Part shown: positions 1-5,684 of the stretch, one piece after another | How the letters are laid out: every line of letters starts with the position of its first letter | Numbering within the stretch: the stretch's first letter is position 1 | Source: Ilumatobacteraceae bacterium | Lineage (GTDB): Bacteria; Actinomycetota; Acidimicrobiia; Acidimicrobiales; Ilumatobacteraceae | Reading direction: 5' to 3' | DNA length: 5,684 nt | Assembly (NCBI GenBank): GCA_025456105.1 | Contig: JALOLG010000123.1 | Coordinates: 1-5,684, forward strand | Program-made: the position numbers and the translations under genes | Notes under the pieces: generated by a model | Told to the model about the DNA's origin: nothing | The model's database searches: none | What the model saw: the letters and a program-made list of their open reading frames with translations, nothing else

Positions 1-1342
1 AGAGGTGGCGGTACCACTCGTCCTCGGCGTACTGCTGCTCCCACTTCGTCGACATCACCGCCGGGTCGGTGGTGTCGGCCAGCACCTGCTCGAAGAAGTC
101 GATGTAGCTCGGGTGGTGGACCGGGTGGAACTCGCGGTACGTGGGGTGGGTCATGATCACCACGCCGCCCTCGCGCACCAGCGGCTTGCCGCGGTACATG
201 TTGAACAGGTAGCCGAGCCCCATGCACATCACGAGCACCGGGTTCATCACCGACTCGGGGTTGTAGGGGCTGATGAACGGGATGCCCATCGTGAGGATGT
301 CGGTCTGGCCCTGCACCTCCACGAGCTGCTGGCGGTACACGTGCTCGAGCGTCACCTCGTGGACGGCGTCGGTGCTGCCGGCCGTCACGCTCGTGCACCG
401 GTAGGGCGCCTCGATCGAGTGGAAGATCTTGCGGGCGAGCTTGGTGGGCGTGCGCTCGAGCGCCTTCGCCGTGGCGAGGTAGCTCGCGCGGTCCTTGGCG
501 CTCCACTCCCACTCGCGCTTGGAGAGGAAGTCGAACGGCGCCGGGAAGGTGTCGGTGTTGAGCGTGGTCTCGACCGTGAAGATGCGCGGGCCGTGGTCGC
601 GCAGCACCGAACCCATGCGCCAGATGCTGTGGTGGAGCGCGCTGTGGTGGCGGTCCATGAGGCTGCGCGTGTGCTGCAGGGTGTGCGGGTTGTGGTGGTG
701 GCTCAGGCAGCGGTACGAGGCGAGCCCGGTGACGAGCGACTTCCAGCCGCCGTCCATCGCCACCTGGTTGACGTTGGCGTACACGACGAGGTCGCTCTCG
801 GCGGCGCGCTTGGAGATCTCGACGACCTCGCCGTGGTCGGTGGTGCCGATGACGGCGAGGTTGTCGTGGTCCTCGCCGTCGTGCTGGTAGAGGAGCCCGC
901 GGGGGAGGAACGCGTCGACCACGCGGTCGCCGAGCACGTGTCGCAGCTCGTACTCGTGCATCCGCCGGTGCAGGCCGAGCGCGGCGATGATGTGCACGTC
1001 GTCGACCCCCGCCTCGGCGGCGAGGTCGAGCACGGCCTCGACGATGCGCTGGCGGGTGTCGGGGCGGCGCATCTTCGGCAGCGAGAGGCTCGCGTCGTCG
1101 AACGCGATGGTGAGCTTCATGCCGGGCTTCAGCAGCGCCGGCAGCGGGTCGCTGTCGAGGGGGTGGAGCAGCGCGTGGCGGATCGCGCCGCCGACGTCGT
1201 CGATCCCGGCGAGCGGCTCGGGCGGGTAGATGATGCGGGTGCGGTCGGCCGGCAGCTTCTCGAGGCGGAAGCGCTCGCCGTGCCAGAAGAGGGTGGGCGG
1301 CGTCGAGCGGTCGACGTCGAGCACGAATCCCGGGCGGGGCAT
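1..1342 (-). CDS. LarA-like (DUF2088, lactate racemase N-terminal domain) protein, C-terminus cut by window edge
   Basis: 447 residues are readable before the left edge; the C-terminus lies outside. The fold is recognised from the LarA pattern. The motif IAFDDASLSLP is at residues 79-89, where LarA has its phosphate-contacting Asp. Next comes a predicted Rossmann-like stretch ending in AALGLHRRMHEYELRHVLG (His125), then SKRAAESDLVVYANVNQV and DGGWKSLVTG (Lys201). Lys201 aligns by motif with the lysine that tethers the nickel-pincer cofactor in LarA, and a His-rich stretch follows (215-238). The C-terminal part holds GIPFISPYNPES (353-364) and a GGVVIM strand. LarA itself racemizes lactate with a Ni-pincer nucleotide made by LarB, LarE and LarC; none of those is in this window. 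The second catalytic histidine, the substrate arginine and the YQxxK motif of lactate racemase appear absent, so the substrate is probably not lactate. ATG was chosen because it follows the upstream stop by one base and has a Shine-Dalgarno (AGAGGA) eight bases before it. Family is confident; function is unknown. Confidence 0.87.
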   Translation of the reverse strand, partial: MPRPGFVLDVDRSTPPTLFWHGERFRLEKLPADRTRIIYPPEPLAGIDDVGGAIRHALLHPLDSDPLPALLKPGMKLTIAFDDASLSLPKMRRPDTRQRIVEAVLDLAAEAGVDDVHIIAALGLHRRMHEYELRHVLGDRVVDAFLPRGLLYQHDGEDHDNLAVIGTTDHGEVVEISKRAAESDLVVYANVNQVAMDGGWKSLVTGLASYRCLSHHHNPHTLQHTRSLMDRHHSALHHSIWRMGSVLRDHGPRIFTVETTLNTDTFPAPFDFLSKREWEWSAKDRASYLATAKALERTPTKLARKIFHSIEAPYRCTSVTAGSTDAVHEVTLEHVYRQQLVEVQGQTDILTMGIPFISPYNPESVMNPVLVMCMGLGYLFNMYRGKPLVREGGVVIMTHPTYREFHPVHHPSYIDFFEQVLADTTDPAVMSTKWEQQYAEDEWYRHL

Positions 1343-1343
1343 C

Positions 1344-2528
1344 TCAGGTGTCCTCTCGGAGGTCGAAGGCGATCTTCACCGCGCCGCGGCGTCCGGCCGT
1401 GGCGGCGTGCGCGATCGCGTCGACGTGGTCGGTGAGCCGGTAGGTGGCCGACAGCAGGCGCTCGGCGCGGATGGCGTCGGCGGTCTCGAGCGCGAGGTCG
1501 AACGTGCGGCGGGTGGTGCCGTCGGGGAGGTGCTCGGTGCCGTAGGTGTAGGCGCCCTTGATCTCGGTCTCGCGGTGCCAGAGGCCGGTGAGGTCGACGG
1601 TGACCTCGGCGGGCATGCCGAGCAGCACCAGCCGGCCGCGGGGGCGGGTGATGGGCAGGCACGCGGCGATGGACTCGCTGGAGCCGACGGCGTCGATCAC
1701 TGCGTGGGCGCCGGAGCTGAGGTGGTCGCCGATGACGTGGCACCCCACCATGCGGCGGACGGCGCGGGTGAGGTCGTCGGGGGCGATGGCCTCGTCGGCG
1801 CCGAGGTCGCGGGCGAGGTCGCGCTGATGGGCGTAGCGGGCGCCGACCACGATGCGCACCCCGGGCACGTAGCGACGCAGGCCGGCGACGGCGGCGAGCC
1901 CCATCGTGCCGGCGCCGAGCACGGCCACCACGGGTGCCGACGTGGCGGCGATCGCCGGCCAGGTGAGCAGCGCGGCGTGGATGCCGGCGGCGAGCGGCTC
2001 GACGAGCACGGCCCGCTCGTCGGTCATGCCGGTGGGCACCGGGTGCAGCTGCGTCTCGTGGGCGACGAACCAGGGTGCCCAGCCGCCACCCGTGGAGCAG
2101 CAGAAGCCGGTCTGGATCCCAGGTTCGAGCGGCCCGGTGGCGAGGTGCGCGTAGTCGTCGCCGTCGCCGGGAGCGGCGTCGGGCCACGGTGGGGTGGCGC
2201 CGCGGGCGGCATGGCCCAGCACCGGCTCGAGGACCACCCGGGTGCCGTCGTCGAGCCGGCCCACCACCTCGTGGCCGGGGACGAACGGGAAGCTCACCCA
2301 GTCGTCGAAGTACGTGGACGCCGTGCCCTCCACGAGCGCGACGTCGGACCCGCAGATGCCGGCGAGGTGCGTGTGCACGCGGTGCCAGCCCGGACCGGGC
2401 AGCTGGGGGTCGTCGATGGCGCGGTGCTGGAGCGGCGACACGCGTGCGGCGCCCGCCGTCGACCACGCCGATGCGACGCGGGCCATGCCGAGGCGGCCGG
2501 CGCTGCGGCGGATCTGGAGCGCCTTCAC
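1344..2528 (-). CDS. Zinc-type medium-chain alcohol dehydrogenase family protein (MDR) lacking the structural-zinc cysteines
   Basis: 394 residues, a little longer than the usual 340-380 for this family. The GroES-like catalytic domain has AGICGSD (Cys59) and PFVPGHEVVG (His86, Glu87), the standard catalytic zinc ligands. A second acidic position, LVEPLAAGIHA (Glu177), follows. The NAD(P)-binding domain has VLGAGTMG (203-210), the GxGxxG nucleotide motif, and later VIDAVGSSESI and GRLVLLGMP. These support oxidoreduction of an alcohol, aldehyde or ketone with a nicotinamide cofactor in the cytosol. The lobe at about residues 104-145, where many relatives carry four closely spaced zinc cysteines, has only the adjacent pair Cys143-Cys144, so the structural zinc is probably gone. 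The start is GTG at 2528, which overlaps the upstream TGA as GTGA and has GGAAGG seven bases before it. It is the middle gene of the operon and presumably handles a product or precursor of the acyl-CoA reductase. The substrate cannot be read from the sequence. Confidence 0.9.
   Translation of the reverse strand: MKALQIRRSAGRLGMARVASAWSTAGAARVSPLQHRAIDDPQLPGPGWHRVHTHLAGICGSDVALVEGTASTYFDDWVSFPFVPGHEVVGRLDDGTRVVLEPVLGHAARGATPPWPDAAPGDGDDYAHLATGPLEPGIQTGFCCSTGGGWAPWFVAHETQLHPVPTGMTDERAVLVEPLAAGIHAALLTWPAIAATSAPVVAVLGAGTMGLAAVAGLRRYVPGVRIVVGARYAHQRDLARDLGADEAIAPDDLTRAVRRMVGCHVIGDHLSSGAHAVIDAVGSSESIAACLPITRPRGRLVLLGMPAEVTVDLTGLWHRETEIKGAYTYGTEHLPDGTTRRTFDLALETADAIRAERLLSATYRLTDHVDAIAHAATAGRRGAVKIAFDLREDT
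1351..1356 (-). promoter_or_regulatory. Ribosome binding site of the LarA-like gene
   Basis: On the minus strand the sequence AGAGGA ends eight bases before the ATG at 1342. It lies inside the last codons of the dehydrogenase gene. With the TGAgATG stop/start junction, it fixes the start of the LarA-like gene and suggests translational coupling. Confidence 0.6.
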
Positions 2529-4894
2529 CGGAACACCTTCCGGCGCTCCCGCTCCACGAGGAGCGGACCGATGGGCAGGATCGACGTCGGTGCGCCGCGG
2601 TCGGGCGACCAGTGCTCGACGAGCCAGCCGCGCTTGCGGGCGATCGCCGCGAGGCGCGTCTCGGGATTGACCGCGACGGGGAAGCCGACCGCCTCGAACA
2701 GCGGCAGGTCCGACGACGAGTCGGCGTATGCCACGCACTCGTCCAGTGACAGACCCTCGGCACTGCAGTAGTCCGCGAGGATCTGGGCGCGCGCCTCGCC
2801 GGTGGGCGGCACGGTGGTCATCTCGCCCGAGTAGGTGCCGTCGGTGCGCACGCTCATCTCGGCGGCGACGATCTCGTCGAACAGCGGCTTGAGACCGGCG
2901 ACCGCGAAGTCGAGCGCACCCGTGATGAGGACGGTGCGGTGGCCGAGCGCGCGGTGCTCGCGCACGCGACGGAGGCCGTCGGGGAAGCTCTTCTTGAGGA
3001 TCAGCTCGGTGAGCAGGGCGCGGGCGTCCTCGTCGATCTGCGCGACCGGAGCGTCCTCGTAGCGCCGGTAGAAGTGCCGCAGGAAGTCGGTGCGGTCGCG
3101 TCGGTCGAGCTGGAGCAGGCCGGGTGCTTCGGTGAGCGTGCGCAGCACGTACCGGACGCGCTCGGGCGTGTCGAGCCGGCGGGTGGCGAGGAACGAGTAG
3201 CTCTCGACGACGTTCGACTTGATGAGGGTGTTCTCGAGGTCGAACACCGCGGCGTGACGGCGGGGGTCGAGGACCTGCTTGCGGAGCCGCTCCATGCGGT
3301 CGGTGCTCACCGACTTGCCGGGCGTGGTCTTGACGCGGGCGTGCTCCACCACCGACGGCAGGTGGACCTCGCGCACGTAGGTGGGCCAGTCGATCACCCG
3401 CGGGTCGAACGCGAACGCGGCGCGGTCGGCGGCGTCGAGCGAGTCCCAGAGGGCCATGAGGTTGTCGACCTGGTAGATCGCCTCGCACTCGGTGTAGAGC
3501 CCGTACAGCTCGACGTACTCGAGCGCCCGCTCCACCTCGGCCCGGCGCGACTCGATGGTGGCGGACAGCTCGGCCTGCTTGCCCCGCAAGGGGAGCGTCT
3601 GGAGGACGCGCTCGGCTTGGGTGAGCGCCTTCTTCGCCCGAGCGAGCTGGCCCTGCACGCGGCCCCGGCCGGGGAACGTCCACTCGGGCACGACGATCGG
3701 CTGGCCGTGGCTGTCGTAGAGCGGGTGCTCGGTGAACCAGCCGCTCACGTTGTCGACGAGCGTGCGGTAGCGCATCGGGTTGATGCCGCCCGACGCCACC
3801 TGCGTGATCGCAGGCGCACGTTCCGGTCCAGCCGCGGCGACCGCGATGATCGCGGCCACGACGAGGTCGACGGGGATGACGTCGATCGTGCCCTCGGGCA
3901 CGCCGGGGAACTCCTTCAGCAGCCCGCGGGCATAGGAGATGATGACCGGCTCGGCCATGCGGAAGCCGCGGATCCAGCCGGGACGCGGCTCGGCGAGCGC
4001 CGACTCGATGATGGACGGGCGCACGATGCTGACGGGCACATCGCCCTTGGTCTCGGTGAGCGCCTGCTCGCCGAGCGCCTTGGTGAACGCGTACGCGTCG
4101 GGCCAGCCGACGCTCGCGGCGCGGGCGCGGCCGGCGCGGACGAGCTGGTCCTTCACCCACCGCTCGCGGAGCTGCTCGGTCTTCGCGGCCAGGGCGGGCG
4201 CGCCGGCGGCACCGAGCTCGGCGCGAGCCTCCTTGCGGAACACGGCGAGCTGGTCGGGGTGGCGGCTCGCGGCTTCGGTGTCGCCCTTCAGGCGACGTGA
4301 CGCCGCGACCTCGGCGCGCCAGTCGAGGCCGATGTCGAAGGGCCCGTCGCTCACGAGGATCTCGGGGGCGCTGCCGCGGCGGTTGCCGGCGACGTAGCAC
4401 GTGGAGACGGCGACCAGGTGCGGCCGGATGCCGAGGTCGTGACAGAGCGCAGCGATGCGGGTGGGTCCGAGCAGGTTGATCTCGACGGCCTGGTCGAGCG
4501 GCGAGTCGAACGACACCGCGGCCGCGGAGTGGATGATGGTGTCGCAGCTCGCGAACAGCTCGCGGTCGGCGTCGTCCAGGCCGAGCCCGTCGCTGGTGAC
4601 GTCGCCGCCGACGGCGTGCACCCGGCGGCGCACCATGTCGTCGAAGCCGTCGCCGAGCTCGGCGCGCAGGCGGTCGAACGCGTCGTTGCGGATGATCTCC
4701 TTGCGTGCCCGCTCGGCGGCCGTCGTGCGGCGGCCGGGTCGGATCACGAGGACGAGCTCGCAGTCGGGCACGCAGCGCAGCAGCCGCTCGACGAGCGCCG
4801 TGCCGACGAAGCCGGTCGATCCGGTGATCGCGATGCGCCGGCCGGCGAGCTGCTCGGGGATCACGGCGAGCCGTTCTAGCACAGCCTCTACCAT
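2525..4894 (-). CDS. Fatty acyl-CoA reductase (extended SDR, male-sterility type) fused to a HAD-IB phosphatase-like domain
   Basis: 789 residues from the ATG at 4894. The N-terminal part is an extended SDR. GSTGFVG (25-31) is the NAD(P)H-binding GxxGxxG. IIHSAAAVSFD (120-130) and VAVSTCYVAG (161-170) are typical of fatty acyl-CoA reductases. The catalytic YxxxK is Tyr268-Lys272, and VRPSIIES (291-298) follows. A charged helical insert of about 75 residues (190-265) separates the Ser and Tyr motifs. After a coiled-coil-like stretch (about 410-465), residues 470-515 (VDNLMALWDSL, FDPRVIDWPTY) resemble the C-terminal domain of eukaryote-type fatty acyl-CoA reductases. Residues 548-789 are HAD-IB-like: motif I FDLENTL (Asp552), motif II VLITGA (Thr658), motif III region TGEARAQIL, motif IV ADSSSDLPLFEAVG (Asp725, Asp729). 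The likely reaction is NAD(P)H reduction of long-chain acyl-CoA to aldehyde or alcohol. The HAD role is unknown; motif I has Glu where Asp is usual. There is no Shine-Dalgarno before this ATG. An in-frame ATG at 4921 and a GTG at 4882 are alternatives. First gene of the operon. Confidence 0.9.
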   Translation of the reverse strand: MVEAVLERLAVIPEQLAGRRIAITGSTGFVGTALVERLLRCVPDCELVLVIRPGRRTTAAERARKEIIRNDAFDRLRAELGDGFDDMVRRRVHAVGGDVTSDGLGLDDADRELFASCDTIIHSAAAVSFDSPLDQAVEINLLGPTRIAALCHDLGIRPHLVAVSTCYVAGNRRGSAPEILVSDGPFDIGLDWRAEVAASRRLKGDTEAASRHPDQLAVFRKEARAELGAAGAPALAAKTEQLRERWVKDQLVRAGRARAASVGWPDAYAFTKALGEQALTETKGDVPVSIVRPSIIESALAEPRPGWIRGFRMAEPVIISYARGLLKEFPGVPEGTIDVIPVDLVVAAIIAVAAAGPERAPAITQVASGGINPMRYRTLVDNVSGWFTEHPLYDSHGQPIVVPEWTFPGRGRVQGQLARAKKALTQAERVLQTLPLRGKQAELSATIESRRAEVERALEYVELYGLYTECEAIYQVDNLMALWDSLDAADRAAFAFDPRVIDWPTYVREVHLPSVVEHARVKTTPGKSVSTDRMERLRKQVLDPRRHAAVFDLENTLIKSNVVESYSFLATRRLDTPERVRYVLRTLTEAPGLLQLDRRDRTDFLRHFYRRYEDAPVAQIDEDARALLTELILKKSFPDGLRRVREHRALGHRTVLITGALDFAVAGLKPLFDEIVAAEMSVRTDGTYSGEMTTVPPTGEARAQILADYCSAEGLSLDECVAYADSSSDLPLFEAVGFPVAVNPETRLAAIARKRGWLVEHWSPDRGAPTSILPIGPLLVERERRKVFR
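2536..2541 (-). promoter_or_regulatory. Ribosome binding site deciding the GTG start of the dehydrogenase
   Basis: GGAAGG on the minus strand ends seven bases before the GTG at 2528. It lies in the last codons of the reductase gene, supports the GTGA overlap start and argues for coupled translation of the two genes. Confidence 0.6.
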
Positions 4895-4902
4895 TTGGTA
4901 GA
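4887..4902. promoter_or_regulatory. Perfect 16-bp palindrome, candidate TetR-family operator between the divergent genes
   Basis: TCTACCA-TT-TGGTAGA has two perfect seven-base arms and a two-base centre, and is more AT-rich than its surroundings. It lies between the tetR-type gene (ATG at 4920) and the reductase and covers the proposed reductase ATG (4894-4892). TetR-family dimers commonly bind palindromes of this size next to their own gene and repress the divergent neighbour. The TACCAT inside it also fits a loose -10 pattern (TAnnnT) for the plus strand, but no convincing -35 was found. The role as operator is inferred from position and symmetry. Confidence 0.72.
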
Positions 4903-4919
4903 CAGCGGACGGACCCACC

Positions 4920-5522
4920 ATGACGTCGCCTGCCTCGACCCGTGTGCGCATCCTCGATGCGGCGCTCGACCTGTTCGGTCAGCGCGGCGTCGACAGCGTC
5001 TCGCTCGACGAGATCGCGCGCGAGGTGGGCGTGCGCAAGCAGACCGTCCTCTACTGGTTCCCGTCGAAGGACGAGCTGCTCGACGCCGTCCTCGAGACGG
5101 CGGCGGCAGAGCTGGTCGCCGTGATCGACGCGGCGGTGCGCTCGGCCCCGGCCGACCCGCTCGAGCGGATCGACTCGGTCGTGCGCGCCGTGTTCCGCCC
5201 GGCGGTGCGACGGCCGGCCGTGCTCGGGCTCATCCGCGAGCTCGGCCGGCTGTCGCCCGCCCATGCGGCTCGCCTGCGCGAGCACCTCGATCCGCTCATC
5301 GCGCGAGCGATCGAGGCGATCGGCGCGGAGATGGACGCTGGTCGCCTGCGTCGTGGCGATCCGGGCCTGATCGCGGCGCTCGCCTACGCCACCGTCACCG
5401 GCGTCGCGACCGAGCCCGAGGTGCTCCGCACGGTCGGCTGGACGGCTGATGCACGTGGGCTGCGGCAGCTCCGCGACGAGCTGCGAGCGTTCCTGCGGGC
5501 CGCCTTGGCGCCCGATTCCTGA
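4920..5522 (+). CDS. TetR/AcrR-family transcriptional regulator
   Basis: 200 residues, the usual length for the family. The N-terminal DNA-binding domain is clear: TRVRILDAALDLFGQRGVDS (7-26) forms the first helix region. The helix-turn-helix SLDEIAREVGVRKQTVLYWF (28-47) follows, then the conserved PSKDELLDAVLE (48-59). The remaining 140 residues are helical and Ala/Arg/Leu-rich, as in TetR ligand-binding and dimerization domains, whose sequence does not reveal the ligand. The protein probably acts as a dimeric repressor released by a small molecule. The ATG at 4920 puts the helix-turn-helix at the normal distance from the N-terminus. A weak purine-rich stretch (GGACGGAC, 4907-4914) is the only ribosome-site candidate. 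The gene is divergent from the reductase operon with a 25-base gap holding most of a perfect palindrome, so it most likely controls that operon and itself. Confidence 0.93.
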   Translation: MTSPASTRVRILDAALDLFGQRGVDSVSLDEIAREVGVRKQTVLYWFPSKDELLDAVLETAAAELVAVIDAAVRSAPADPLERIDSVVRAVFRPAVRRPAVLGLIRELGRLSPAHAARLREHLDPLIARAIEAIGAEMDAGRLRRGDPGLIAALAYATVTGVATEPEVLRTVGWTADARGLRQLRDELRAFLRAALAPDS

Positions 5523-5553
5523 GCGGTGATCGTCAAGATCCTGACAATCGCTC
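5521..5553 (+). terminator. Imperfect stem-loop at the end of the TetR-family gene, possible terminator
   Basis: Starting in the stop codon, GAGC...GAT.GTCA can pair with TGAC.ATCGCTC around the six-base loop AGATCC. There is one mismatch and a three-base bulge. No run of T follows, so it is not a classical intrinsic terminator. The inner part (5532-5545, GTCAAGATCCTGAC) is also a near-perfect DNA dyad (12 of 14 positions) and could instead be a protein-binding site. Confidence 0.3.
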
Positions 5554-5615
5554 ACGTCTGACGTTCGGCCGACCACTCTTCGTCGATATTCGGGTGAGAC
5601 ATCGGTCGCACCGAC

Positions 5616-5644
5616 TTGAGGTGCATTTCCCCTGGTCATAGGCT
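5616..5644 (+). promoter_or_regulatory. Candidate sigma70-type promoter facing right
   Basis: TTGAGG (5616-5621) and TAGGCT (5639-5644) are separated by exactly 17 bases. The -35 matches TTGACA at four of six positions, and the -10 has the TAnnnT pattern usual in actinobacteria. The stretch is clearly less GC-rich than the genes. The predicted start site, about 5650-5652, is only a few bases before an ATG at 5655. A small inverted repeat, TCGGT-CGC-ACCGA (5602-5614), sits directly upstream of the -35. Confidence 0.45.
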
Positions 5645-5654
5645 TGGACGAACG

Positions 5655-5684
5655 ATGCCGCTCGGTCGGACGGCACGTGCACAG
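5655..5684 (+). CDS. Possible start of an unknown gene running off the right edge
   Basis: An ATG at 5655 opens a frame with ten codons to the window end (MPLGRTARAQ). There is no homology to use. The only support is its place right behind the candidate promoter, where a leaderless or very short-leader transcript would begin, and the lack of a stop codon. No Shine-Dalgarno is visible. Such a short open stretch could easily be chance in GC-rich DNA. Confidence 0.25.
   Translation, partial: MPLGRTARAQ

Noticed and set aside
5..1435. Long plus-strand frame opposite the LarA-like gene
   Set aside because: Low-complexity Val/Asp/Glu/Arg/His translation with no motif, as expected antisense to a GC-rich gene. 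The minus strand has clear LarA motifs.
1129..2763. 544-residue minus-strand frame across the dehydrogenase
   Set aside because: Arg/Pro/Ser-rich off-frame reading that crosses three real genes; no motif.
1230..2771. Long plus-strand frame opposite the dehydrogenase
   Set aside because: Gly/Ala/Val/Asp-rich shadow of a gene with intact MDR motifs on the other strand.
3471..3477. TGGTAGA matching one arm of the candidate operator (another near 885)
   Set aside because: Single half-sites inside coding sequence with no matching second arm; expected by chance from Tyr-Gln-type codons.
2939..4300. 453-residue plus-strand frame opposite the reductase
   Set aside because: No recognisable domain, and composition typical of an antisense shadow. 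The minus strand has complete SDR and HAD motifs.
4889..4894. TACCAT as the -10 box of the TetR gene promoter
   Set aside because: Fits TAnnnT, but I found no acceptable -35 at 16-19 bases upstream, so I do not call a promoter there.
1344..5639. 1431-residue minus-strand open frame covering nearly the whole window
   Set aside because: Its C-terminal 394 residues are the real dehydrogenase, entered at the GTG at 2528. The rest is an Arg/Pro/Ala-rich off-frame reading of the reductase and the antisense of tetR.

Overview
The window is very GC-rich, and almost every codon in the real genes ends in G or C. Together with the gene types (a divergent TetR regulator and a fatty acyl-CoA reductase fused to a HAD phosphatase-like domain), this suggests a high-GC actinobacterium, possibly an Acidimicrobiia-type lineage. 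The lineage is an inference from composition and gene content only. No rRNA, tRNA, CRISPR array or insertion sequence was seen.

Layout: three genes lie head to tail on the minus strand, and one regulator is divergent on the plus strand. In transcription order the minus-strand genes are: (1) a 789-residue protein with an SDR/fatty acyl-CoA reductase part followed by a HAD-IB-like domain (4894 to 2525); (2) a 394-residue zinc-type medium-chain alcohol dehydrogenase relative (2528 to 1344); (3) a LarA/DUF2088-family protein (1342 to the left edge, truncated by the window). Genes 1 and 2 overlap by four bases (GTGA). Genes 2 and 3 are separated by one base (TGAgATG). Genes 2 and 3 have good Shine-Dalgarno sequences, so this looks like one translationally coupled operon.

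A TetR-family regulator (4920 to 5522, plus strand) starts only 25 bases from the reductase start. A perfect 16-bp palindrome (TCTACCA-TT-TGGTAGA, 4887-4902) sits in this gap and over the reductase start codon. It is the obvious candidate operator for both directions. To the right of tetR is a 130-160 base non-coding stretch of lower GC. It holds dyad symmetries and a plausible sigma70-type promoter just before a possible new gene that runs off the window.

Working model (inference): the regulator senses a lipid-like or acyl ligand and controls a small pathway. In it the reductase turns an acyl-CoA or related thioester into an aldehyde or alcohol, the dehydrogenase acts on an alcohol/aldehyde/ketone intermediate, and the LarA-like protein acts on a hydroxy-acid-like compound using the nickel-pincer cofactor, if it still binds it. 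Three of the enzymatic domains depart from the textbook active-site or metal-site pattern (HAD motifs I and III, the dehydrogenase structural-zinc lobe, and the LarA catalytic and substrate residues). The pathway may therefore be something other than ordinary fatty alcohol or lactate metabolism.
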